From Collinsella aerofaciens (GTDB lineage Bacteria; Actinomycetota; Coriobacteriia; Coriobacteriales; Coriobacteriaceae): a stretch of 8,400 nt of DNA. Numbering within the stretch: the first letter of the stretch is position 1; the number at the start of each line of letters is the position of its first letter. The notes beneath the pieces were generated by a model. It had not been told where the DNA came from. It saw only the letters and a program-made list of their open reading frames with translations, and made no database searches. Of this stretch, positions 1-7,503 are shown piece by piece. Location: contig CAJMHW010000052.1 in NCBI GenBank assembly GCA_905213325.1, positions 1-8,400 on the forward strand, in the 5' to 3' direction. The position numbers and the translations under genes were made by a program.

Positions 1-22
1 GGCATCGACCTGCGCCGATGCC
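1..22. other. Small hairpin at the left edge
   Basis: A 7-bp perfect inverted repeat (GGCATCG at 1-7, CGATGCC at 16-22) encloses an 8-nt loop. The window edge cuts off anything further left, so the stem may be longer. No T run follows on the plus strand, and the base after the stem on the minus strand lies outside the window. It could be part of a terminator for a neighbouring gene. The rest of 1-130 shows no ORF, RNA gene or clear promoter. Confidence 0.3.
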
Positions 23-130
23 CCCAACGTGGACACACATTTTGTCCTATAAGCCCCCGATAACAGAGGCGGCATCAAGCAGGTCTATTTATTAGCGTCC
101 CTCAAGACCCAACGAGAACGCAGAAATGTA

Positions 131-204
131 GCCCGGGGCTTACCCTTTCCCGAACGCGACCCTCGCGAAGCGCGTGAGCGGGCGGGAAAGGGTAAGCCCC
201 GGGC
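131..204 (-). terminator. Large perfect hairpin after the hydratase gene
   Basis: Two 22-bp arms, 131-152 and 183-204, are perfect reverse complements around a 30-nt loop. The loop can itself pair, with ACGCG at 154-158 against CGCGT at 171-175. Read on the minus strand, the hairpin begins 15 nt after the hydratase stop codon, where a terminator or 3'-end stabiliser would sit. It is not a textbook intrinsic terminator, because the sequence after the stem (TACATTTCTG) has no real U tract. A REP-like 3' processing or stability element is the main alternative. Confidence 0.55.
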
Positions 205-219
205 GGACAATTAAGTGCG

Positions 220-2520
220 TTACTCGGCAGCGGCCTTGAACTTGTTGTAGTTGATCAGGCAGCCGGCCTTGACGATGGCACGCTCCTCTGCCGTCATATC
301 GGCAATGTAGAGCTCAATCTGCTCGACCGCACCATCGGCGCGAACCACGTAAGCGGCGATGTCCTTCAGGTCGCCGTCGAGCGCGGCGCGGATACCCGGC
401 ACAAAGACGTAGTCGCCCACCTCAAAGCTGGGCTCGGCCTCCATCTGGAAGGGCACCATGCCCCAGTTCATCACGTTGGAGCGATAGCGCTTGGTGGCGT
501 ACTCGTGGACGATGTTGGCCAGACCGCCGATCACGCGCTGGCAGCTCGCAGCCTGCTCGCGGGCAGAACCGTCACCGGGCTTCTTGGCATAGAGCATGGA
601 GCCGTACTCGGTCGCCTTGGCATCGGCCGCGACGCCGGCGCCGGCCAGTGCCTCAAACACGCCGGCAAGCTCGGCATCGAGTACCGCCAGGTCGCCTGCA
701 GCCTCGCCGGCCACGCGGCGCTTCTCCACGGCGTCAACCTCCTTGGAGCGACCCACGTAGGCAGGGTCGCGGCGGCTGAGCGTAAACTCGGCCAGACCCA
801 GCGGGTTGGAGCGGAAGGAGCTCGTCTCGCCCGAGGGAATGAGCTCGTCGGTCGTGGTGACCGGGTCCATGATCTTGGAGCACACCTTGAGCAGGATGTC
901 GTCGCCGAGGGGCTCCATCGCGGGCCACGGCTTGATGTTGGGGCCTTCGACCAGCTCGTCGGTAGGCTCCGCCTTGCCAAAGCCCCAGTACACGCGCTTC
1001 TTGTAGGGAGCGTCGTCGAAGGTGTACTCACAGGCCTCGTCCCAAGTCTCCTCGGGCAGGTCGGTCGCCGGCGTCAGGACGCCGCCGTTGGCAGCCGTCG
1101 CCGCAATGGAGCGGGCGTCCATCAGGGCCACGGCGCTCAGCTGGCCGTTGCCCGGCTTGGAACCCTCGCGATTGGGGAAGTTGCGCGTGGTGTGGCGGAT
1201 CGAAAGGCCGTTGTTGGCAGGCGTGTCGCCGGCACCAAAGCACGGGCCGCAGAATGCCGTGCGCACGATCGCGCCGGCCTCCATAAGGTCGTAGATGTAG
1301 CCGCGGCGTGTAAGCTCGAGCGCCACGGGCTGGCTCGTGGGATAGACCGACAGCGAAAACTCGCCGCAGCCGGTGTTGGCGCCCTTAAGCACGCGGGCAG
1401 CCTGGACCACGGAGTCGTAGTTGCCGCCCGAGCAGCCGGCGATGACGCCCTGCTGCACGTGCAGCTTGCCGTCGACGATCTTGTCGAGCAGGCTAAAGTG
1501 CGTCTTACCCTCGCCGATCTTGGCGGCCTCGAGCTCGACCTCATGCAGGATGTCCTCGAGGTTCTCGTTGAGCTCGTCAATCTCAAAGCCGTTAGAAGGA
1601 TGGAACGGCAGCGCGATCATGGGCTTGATGCTCGACAGGTCGACCTCGACGCAGCCGTCATAGTAGGCAACATCGGCGGGCTTGAGCTCGCGGTAGTCGT
1701 CGCCGCGGCCGTGCATGGCCAAAAACGCGCGCGTGTCCTCATCGGTGGCCCAGATGCTCGACAGGCAGGTGGTCTCGGTGGTCATGACGTCGACGCCGTT
1801 GCGGTAGTCGGTCGTCATGCTCGCGATGCCGGGGCCCACGAACTCCATTACCTTGTTCTTGACGTAGCCCTTGGCAAAGACGGCGCGGATGATGGCGAGC
1901 GCCACATCGTGCGGGCCGACGCCGGGGCGCGGGGCGCCCGTGAGGTAGATGGCGACGACGCCGGGATAGGCAACGTCGTAGGTGTCGCGCAACAGCTGCT
2001 TGGCCAGCTCGCCGCCGCCCTCGCCCACGGCCATGGTACCCAGGGCGCCGTAGCGGGTGTGCGAGTCGGAGCCCAGAATCATCTTGCCGCAACCGGCAAA
2101 GTTCTCACGCATAAAGGAGTGGATGACGGCGATGTGCGGCGGGACGAAGATGCCGCCGTACTTCTTGGCAGCCGAGAGGCCAAAGACGTGGTCATCCTCG
2201 TTGATGGTGCCGCCCACGGCGCACAGCGAGTTGTGGCAGTTGGTGAGCACGTAGGGCAGCGGGAACTGCTCCATGCCCGAGGCGCGCGCCGTCTGGATGA
2301 TGCCGACAAAGGTGATGTCGTGGCTCGCCATGGCGTCGAAGCGAATCTTGAGCGCCTCGGGGTCGCCGGACGTATTGTGTGCCTGGAGGATCGAATACGC
2401 GATGGTGCCGCGCTTGGCATCCTCGGGCGTCTGCGTAATACCGCGCTCGGCAGCCTCGGCCTCAGGCACAACCTCGCTGCCGTTACGCAGGTAGATGCCG
2501 TCCTCGTACAGCTTGACCAT
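220..2520 (-). CDS. Aconitase-superfamily hydratase (YbhJ-like)
   Basis: A cytosolic enzyme of about 766 residues in the aconitase/homoaconitase superfamily, which hydrates and dehydrates carboxylic acids using a [4Fe-4S] cluster. Numbering from the upstream ATG at 2565, GSDSHT (165-170) matches the aconitase DSH active-site block. Cluster ligands are Cys378 in GCSGGNYDS and Cys439/Cys442 in CGPC. NFPNREG (462-468) matches the substrate-binding NR.GR region. The C-terminal swivel domain carries GSAREQAA (666-673), where aconitase has its catalytic serine and arginine. All key residues are present, so it is probably active. The overall sequence resembles E. coli YbhJ more than AcnA or AcnB, and the substrate is unknown. 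The start at 2520 (Met16 of the longest frame) is preferred because GGGAG lies 5 nt upstream; the ATG at 2565 has no clear ribosome binding site. It appears monocistronic. Classical aconitase is a less likely alternative. Confidence 0.88.
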   Translation of the reverse strand: MVKLYEDGIYLRNGSEVVPEAEAAERGITQTPEDAKRGTIAYSILQAHNTSGDPEALKIRFDAMASHDITFVGIIQTARASGMEQFPLPYVLTNCHNSLCAVGGTINEDDHVFGLSAAKKYGGIFVPPHIAVIHSFMRENFAGCGKMILGSDSHTRYGALGTMAVGEGGGELAKQLLRDTYDVAYPGVVAIYLTGAPRPGVGPHDVALAIIRAVFAKGYVKNKVMEFVGPGIASMTTDYRNGVDVMTTETTCLSSIWATDEDTRAFLAMHGRGDDYRELKPADVAYYDGCVEVDLSSIKPMIALPFHPSNGFEIDELNENLEDILHEVELEAAKIGEGKTHFSLLDKIVDGKLHVQQGVIAGCSGGNYDSVVQAARVLKGANTGCGEFSLSVYPTSQPVALELTRRGYIYDLMEAGAIVRTAFCGPCFGAGDTPANNGLSIRHTTRNFPNREGSKPGNGQLSAVALMDARSIAATAANGGVLTPATDLPEETWDEACEYTFDDAPYKKRVYWGFGKAEPTDELVEGPNIKPWPAMEPLGDDILLKVCSKIMDPVTTTDELIPSGETSSFRSNPLGLAEFTLSRRDPAYVGRSKEVDAVEKRRVAGEAAGDLAVLDAELAGVFEALAGAGVAADAKATEYGSMLYAKKPGDGSAREQAASCQRVIGGLANIVHEYATKRYRSNVMNWGMVPFQMEAEPSFEVGDYVFVPGIRAALDGDLKDIAAYVVRADGAVEQIELYIADMTAEERAIVKAGCLINYNKFKAAAE

Positions 2521-2607
2521 ACTGTCTCCCACTCTGCCCAAAAGATTTGGGCGCATAGCATACATTCGTTCAATATCGTGCCATAGAACGGTTGCCAGCG
2601 GGTTACG

Positions 2608-2638
2608 AATCTACACGTTCACTTTATCTCGGTAAAGT
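2608..2638 (-). promoter_or_regulatory. Candidate hydratase promoter with overlapping dyad
   Basis: On the minus strand TTTACC (2631-2636) and TAGATT (2608-2613) are 17 bp apart, each matching 4 of 6 consensus bases for a housekeeping promoter. This would give a leader of about 80 nt. A 6-bp perfect inverted repeat (ACTTTA at 2621-2626, TAAAGT at 2633-2638, 6-bp spacer) overlaps the proposed -35 box and spacer, as a repressor operator would. No matching regulator gene is in the window. Confidence 0.35.
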
Positions 2639-2672
2639 AAAGGACGAGCACCTTGCATCACTCTTCTGACAA

Positions 2673-2930
2673 GGAGTGTCCCAAAGTGCCGGCACAAAAG
2701 GAACGTCCCCAACTGCCAAGTGCCGCAAGAATGTCCCCTTTGACCAGTCATTTAAGAACGTCCCCAATGACTACCGCATCCGGAGCAAGGCAACGCCGCA
2801 GGTAGAGGACGGACAGCGAGCGGGCCGTATTTCCAAAGTGAGGAACGTCCCCAAGTGCCGCATCCGGGCCATGGCAACGCCGATATTTTGGCGCGGACAG
2901 CGAAAGCCCGCCAGAGCGAGCAAGGTGCCT
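2673..2930. repeat. REP-like array with a GTCCCC motif
   Basis: The gap between the hydratase and hspR (2521-3042) has no credible gene and is dominated by repeats. A motif close to GAACGTCCCC recurs at 2674 (GAGTGTCCC), 2701, 2729 (GAATGTCCCC), 2756 and 2843. The first four copies are spaced 27, 28 and 27 bases. Most are followed by AA and a TGCC or TGAC word. A 10-bp palindrome GTGCCGGCAC lies at 2686-2695. Short dispersed motifs of this kind resemble REP sequences mobilised by Y1 (RAYT) transposases, but no transposase gene is present, so that link is inference. Confidence 0.55.
2756..2903. repeat. Diverged tandem duplication, 84-87 bp
   Basis: Four blocks occur in the same order twice: GAACGTCCCCAA (2756-2767 and 2843-2854), CCGCATCCGG (2774-2783 and 2858-2867), GGCAACGCCG (2789-2798 and 2873-2882) and CGGACAGCGA (2810-2819 and 2894-2903). 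Offsets are 87, 84, 84 and 84, so one 3-base indel separates the copies. The sequence between the blocks has diverged. No conserved reading frame is apparent. Confidence 0.6.
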
Positions 2931-2967
2931 TGAAACAAGGCGGCATTGATCTTTTGATCATGCCGCC
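2927..2967. other. Overlapping alternative hairpins
   Basis: GGCGGCAT at 2939-2946 and GATC at 2948-2951 pair with GATC at 2956-2959 and ATGCCGCC at 2960-2967, with one bulged T and a TTTT loop. A second stem, GCCTTG (2927-2932) with CAAGGC (2936-2941), uses three of the same bases, so both cannot form fully at once. On the minus strand the larger stem is followed by TTGTTTC, a weak U-rich tail, so it could be a backup terminator for the chaperone operon. Confidence 0.4.
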
Positions 2968-3015
2968 GAAGTTGAAAGGCAGATTGCCGCTCTGACGGGC
3001 TTGCAGCGTCAACTG

Positions 3016-3043
3016 GTTACGCGGGTTGGTAAACCCGCGTAAC
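3016..3043 (-). terminator. Hairpin at the end of the chaperone operon
   Basis: A 12-bp perfect stem (GTTACGCGGGTT at 3016-3027, AACCCGCGTAAC at 3032-3043) has a 4-nt loop. Its first minus-strand base is the last base of the hspR TAG stop, so stem and coding end overlap by one base. No U tract follows on the minus strand (CAGTTGACGC). The position suggests a 3'-end hairpin, but termination may need Rho or a downstream element. Confidence 0.5.
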
Positions 3044-3459
3044 TACAAATCCCCGCCGGCGCCCAGCAGCTTGCGCATGACTTGCTCGGGGTTGACTGAG
3101 CCGTCGCGCGGGGCCAGGGCGGTGATCTTCTTCTGCATCTTGTACTCGTGCAGCTCGTCCTCGAGCTGGCGTACGCGGGCACGGAGTTTTTCGTTCTCGC
3201 GCTCACGCTCCTCGGCACGCTCCTTCATATCGAGGATGCGCACCACGCCGGCAAGGTTGATGCCCTCGTCGGTCAGCTGGTTGATGAGCTCCAGGCGCTC
3301 GATATCGGCACGCGAATACAGGCGCGTGTTGCCGCCCGAGCGCTGGGGGTTCACCAGGCCCTTGGACTCGTAGACGCGCAGAGTCTGCGGATGCATGCCG
3401 GTCAACTCGGCCGCCACGCTGATCATGTACAGCGGTTTATTCCTATTGTCCTCGGCCAT
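3043..3459 (-). CDS. hspR: Heat-shock repressor HspR (MerR family)
   Basis: A 138-residue DNA-binding repressor that in actinobacteria controls the dnaK operon by binding HAIR inverted repeats, with DnaK as co-repressor. The N-terminal winged helix-turn-helix spans about 10-75: YMISVAAELTGMHPQTLRVY (11-30) is the MerR/HspR recognition region, and SGGNTRLYSRADIERL (41-56) is the wing. Residues 78-110, rich in Glu, Arg and Lys, should form the dimerisation coiled coil. There is no C-terminal effector domain, as expected for HspR rather than for a metal- or drug-sensing MerR. AAAGGGG (3469-3475) lies 9 nt upstream of the ATG. It is the last gene of the chaperone operon, 72 nt after dnaJ, an arrangement that lets the repressor control its own synthesis. 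The dnaJ-hspR gap holds a small GC-rich dyad (3500-3515). Confidence 0.93.
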   Translation of the reverse strand: MAEDNRNKPLYMISVAAELTGMHPQTLRVYESKGLVNPQRSGGNTRLYSRADIERLELINQLTDEGINLAGVVRILDMKERAEERERENEKLRARVRQLEDELHEYKMQKKITALAPRDGSVNPEQVMRKLLGAGGDL

Positions 3460-3531
3460 GCTACCTGACCCCTTTCCGTCTCGTTATCGTCCATCATAAG
3501 CCCGCGGGCGCGGGCGTGCGCCACGACCGCC

Positions 3532-4497
3532 CTAGTACGTCGCCTTGTAACGGTTGACCTTCTCGCGATAATCGCGCGTGTCGGCCTCGCGCAGCTTGGT
3601 CATGGCATCGCGCTCGTCATCAGACAAGTTCGTGGGAACCTGCACCTTGATCTCGACGAGCAGCGCGCCCGTACGGCCACGGTGTTTAACGTCGGGCGCG
3701 CCCATCTCCTTAAAGCGGAACTTCTTGCCCGTCTGGGTACCCGCGGGCACCTTCAGACGAACCGTCGCACCACCGGGCGTCGGCACGTCCACCGTGCAGC
3801 CGAGCGCCGCCTCGTAGACCGAGACCGGTACCTCCATGGTCACGTCGGCACCTTTGCGCTTAAACAGCGGGTGCTCCTCCACATGCGTGGTCACGACCAG
3901 GTCGCCACGCTCGCCACCCGCAACTCCGTACTCGCCGCGACGCTTGTAGCGTAGCTTGCCGCCGTCGACCGCGCCCGCGGGCACCGAGACCGTAATGGTC
4001 TGCTGCTCGCCTGTCGAGGGAATGCGATAGGTGACTTTGTGCGTCACGCCGCGAAACGCGTCCTCGGCCGTCACATCGACGGTCAGCGACAGGTCGCCGC
4101 CCTTGCGCGCGCGGTTGCGACCCGCACCGGCACCGGCAGCGCCCGCAGCCCCGGCAAAGCCCGAGCCCCAATCGCTACCCCAGGCACCGTTGCCGCTAAA
4201 GATGCTGTCGAAGATGTCGCCCCAGCCGCTGGCACCCGCGCCGGCACCGTAGCCGCCGCCATACGCGCCGCCTGCGCCCGGCATGCCGCCAAACATGAGC
4301 ATCTGGTCGTACTCTTTGCGCTTCTTCTCGTCCGAAAGCGTCTCGTAGGCCTCGCTGATCTCCTTGAACTTGGCCTCGTCGCCGCCGGCATCGGGGTGAT
4401 ATTTTTGCGCGAGCTTGCGAAACGCGCTCTTGATCTCTTTGTCGGAGGCGCTCTTGGATACGCCCAGGATGTCATAGAAGGTTTTGCCTGCAGCCAT
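3532..4497 (-). CDS. dnaJ: J-domain co-chaperone, zinc-finger-less (CbpA-like)
   Basis: A 321-residue Hsp40 that delivers unfolded clients to DnaK and stimulates its ATPase. The J domain is at about 6-68, with the essential HPD at 34-36. A Gly/Ala-rich, partly Phe-containing linker follows (69-130), then the two-barrel C-terminal substrate-binding region (about 135-290). The CxxCxGxG zinc-finger repeats of classical DnaJ are absent: the only cysteine is Cys234. It is therefore a class B (CbpA/DnaJ2-type) J-protein although it occupies the dnaJ position of the operon. The linker is low complexity (GAAGAAGAGAG at 116-126). The ATG at 4497 follows AGGAG with a 5-nt spacer. It lies 107 nt after grpE, across two hairpins, and 72 nt before hspR. 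A true class I DnaJ elsewhere in the genome is possible. Confidence 0.92.
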   Translation of the reverse strand: MAAGKTFYDILGVSKSASDKEIKSAFRKLAQKYHPDAGGDEAKFKEISEAYETLSDEKKRKEYDQMLMFGGMPGAGGAYGGGYGAGAGASGWGDIFDSIFSGNGAWGSDWGSGFAGAAGAAGAGAGRNRARKGGDLSLTVDVTAEDAFRGVTHKVTYRIPSTGEQQTITVSVPAGAVDGGKLRYKRRGEYGVAGGERGDLVVTTHVEEHPLFKRKGADVTMEVPVSVYEAALGCTVDVPTPGGATVRLKVPAGTQTGKKFRFKEMGAPDVKHRGRTGALLVEIKVQVPTNLSDDERDAMTKLREADTRDYREKVNRYKATY

Positions 4498-4519
4498 CGT
4501 AGCTCCTCTCCTGTTTCAT

Positions 4520-4540
4520 CCGCCGCCCAGCGGGCGGCGG
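4520..4540 (-). other. GC hairpin in the dnaJ leader
   Basis: A 9-bp perfect stem (CCGCCGCCC at 4520-4528, GGGCGGCGG at 4532-4540) has a 3-nt loop. On the minus-strand transcript it ends about 10 nt before the dnaJ ribosome binding site, which itself stays unpaired. It may protect the 5' end of a processed dnaJ-hspR mRNA. No U tract follows, so it is unlikely to be a terminator. Confidence 0.45.
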
Positions 4541-4569
4541 CTCATGCTTTCATATGGCACTAGGCCAGA

Positions 4570-4599
4570 AAGGGCCCCGGGTGTTGCCCCGGGGCCCTT
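4570..4599 (-). terminator. Terminator-like hairpin between grpE and dnaJ
   Basis: A 12-bp perfect stem (AAGGGCCCCGGG at 4570-4581, CCCGGGGCCCTT at 4588-4599) has a 6-nt loop and starts 5 nt after the grpE stop codon. On the minus strand the stem ends in CCCTT and continues TCTGG, a very short U-rich tail. It could terminate part of the transcripts, or be a processing or stability element that lowers dnaJ-hspR relative to dnaK-grpE. Confidence 0.5.
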
Positions 4600-4604
4600 C
4601 TCAA

Positions 4605-5447
4605 TTACTCCTCGGTGCTCTCGGCCGTATCGGCCGCAGCATCCTCGGGCGCCGCTTCGGGCTCCGGTGCGGGGCGCTTCTCGCCACCGTAGGTCACCGT
4701 CACCATCGCGGAACGCAGAATGCGGTCCGCCATGCGGTAGCCCTTCTGGTACACGTCGTTGACGGTCTCGTCGTACTGCGATGCGTCCTCGACGCGGCCC
4801 ACGGCCTGGTGCTCGAGCGGATCGAACGCCTCGCCCTTGGGGTCGATGGGCTCAACGCCCTCGTGCGCAAACACATCGAGCAGCTTGGCATGCACCGCGT
4901 CGACGCCGTCGACGAACTGCTTAAAGTCGTCGGCAAGCTCCTGGCTGCGGGCATGGTCGATCGCACGCTCGATATCGTCGACCACCGGCAGCAGCGCGGT
5001 GACGAGCTTCTCGGTCGCGCGCTCGCGCTCGGCGATGCGCTCGTTGGCGGTGCGACGACGGAAGTTCTCCCAGTCGGCCTGAAGACGGGCGGTACGCTCA
5101 GTGGCGTCCTTTGCCTTGTCCTCGGCGGCCTTCTGGGCCTCTGCCGCAGCATCGAGCTCGCTGCGCACGTCGGCGAGCTCCTTTTGGGCCTGCTCGAACT
5201 TGAGCTTAAAGTCGTTGTCGGCGGCTTCCTCACCGGCGCGGATAGCAGCTTCCACCATCTCGTCCTCGGTCATCGTCGCCTCCTTGTTGGAATCCTCTAC
5301 CTGGTTCTCGGCAGCCTCGGCGGCCTCGGCCTCGTTGGCCTCGGCATCGTCGACGGCCTCTACGGGAATCTTCACGTCCTTCTCCTCAGAGTCAACGGGG
5401 GCGGCACCAACGGCGGCCGCCTCCGTGCGAGCTTTACGGGCGGACAT
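4605..5447 (-). CDS. grpE: GrpE nucleotide exchange factor
   Basis: A 280-residue cytosolic dimer that releases ADP from DnaK. Residues 1-75 are acidic, Ala/Glu-rich and probably disordered. About 80-150 form the long coiled coil, containing NFRRR (128-132). The C-terminal part holds the family signature GEAFDPLEHQAV (205-216) and the beta-wing around VYQKGYRMADRILRSAMVTV (232-251). A Pro/Glu/Ala tail ends the protein. It is longer than usual for GrpE (about 180-220) because of both tails. The ATG at 5447 sits 2 nt after the dnaK stop, and the GAGGA in the last dnaK codons can serve as its ribosome binding site, which suggests translational coupling. A second, stronger start signal precedes Met59 (5273) and would give 222 residues. 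The first 58 codons share the GC-rich third positions of the rest, so they look coding. Confidence 0.94.
   Translation of the reverse strand: MSARKARTEAAAVGAAPVDSEEKDVKIPVEAVDDAEANEAEAAEAAENQVEDSNKEATMTEDEMVEAAIRAGEEAADNDFKLKFEQAQKELADVRSELDAAAEAQKAAEDKAKDATERTARLQADWENFRRRTANERIAERERATEKLVTALLPVVDDIERAIDHARSQELADDFKQFVDGVDAVHAKLLDVFAHEGVEPIDPKGEAFDPLEHQAVGRVEDASQYDETVNDVYQKGYRMADRILRSAMVTVTYGGEKRPAPEPEAAPEDAAADTAESTEE
5271..5285 (-). promoter_or_regulatory. Strong internal ribosome binding site in grpE
   Basis: On the minus strand AAGGAGG (5279-5285) lies 5 nt before the in-frame ATG of Met59 (5271-5273). It is an ideal Shine-Dalgarno sequence at ideal spacing and stronger than the GAGGA before Met1. 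It either marks the true start or gives a second, shorter GrpE lacking the acidic N-terminal tail. Confidence 0.5.
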
Positions 5448-5449
5448 GA

Positions 5450-7342
<1,893 letters not shown>

Positions 7343-7369
7343 TAGAAATTCCCTCTCTCTTGTGCGTTC

Positions 7370-7399
7370 GCGCCGCCTCGACGGTCTTTCGCGCGGCGC
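7370..7399 (-). promoter_or_regulatory. Hairpin in the dnaK leader
   Basis: GCGCCGC (7370-7376) pairs perfectly with GCGGCGC (7393-7399) around a 16-nt loop. On the dnaK mRNA it lies just upstream of the purine-rich ribosome binding site (7350-7360), leaving that site unpaired. It might stabilise the 5' end or affect ribosome access. No sequence typical of a ROSE or other known RNA thermometer was recognised. Confidence 0.35.
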
Positions 7400-7440
7400 T
7401 TCGGCTTGTCTTTCAGGATGTAGTGTATCCCCTTATGGGC

Positions 7441-7500
7441 CGGAATATACAAAATCTAAGTCAATTCATATAAGATTTCTTATCTCTGAGAGTTTAGGTT
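7441..7500 (-). promoter_or_regulatory. AT-rich dnaK promoter/operator region
   Basis: This is the only AT-rich stretch upstream of dnaK. It contains minus-strand TTGACT and TATATT, only 9 bp apart, so they cannot be one standard promoter. It also holds an inverted repeat, AAATCT (7452-7457) with AGATTT (7473-7478), 15-bp spacer, and a small dyad CTCTGAGAG (7484-7492). Neither matches the HAIR consensus (CTTGAGT, 7-bp spacer, ACTCAAG) or CIRCE. The dnaK promoter probably lies here, but exact boxes cannot be assigned. Confidence 0.35.
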
Positions 7501-7503
7501 CTT

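Noticed and set aside
505..2586. 693-residue plus-strand ORF opposite the hydratase
   Set aside because: It is antisense to a protein with complete aconitase motifs, has no recognisable domain, and is rich in Gly, Ala, Val, Arg and His, as expected of the reverse frame of GC-rich genes.
2673..2770. CRISPR array, suggested by the 27-28 base spacing
   Set aside because: The repeated part is only about 10 bases and varies, the intervals are too short for repeat plus spacer, and there are no cas genes.
2676..3012. Small ORFs on both strands in the hydratase-hspR gap
   Set aside because: They translate the REP-like repeats, lack ribosome binding sites and recognisable domains, and disagree in frame between repeat copies.
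7461..7466. TTGACT (minus strand) as the dnaK -35 box
   Set aside because: The only good -10 candidate, TATATT, is 9 bp away, and nothing like a -10 lies 16-18 bp downstream.
7343..7500. CIRCE element for HrcA control of dnaK
   Set aside because: No TTAGCACTC or GAGTGCTAA half-site is present, and the operon carries hspR instead.
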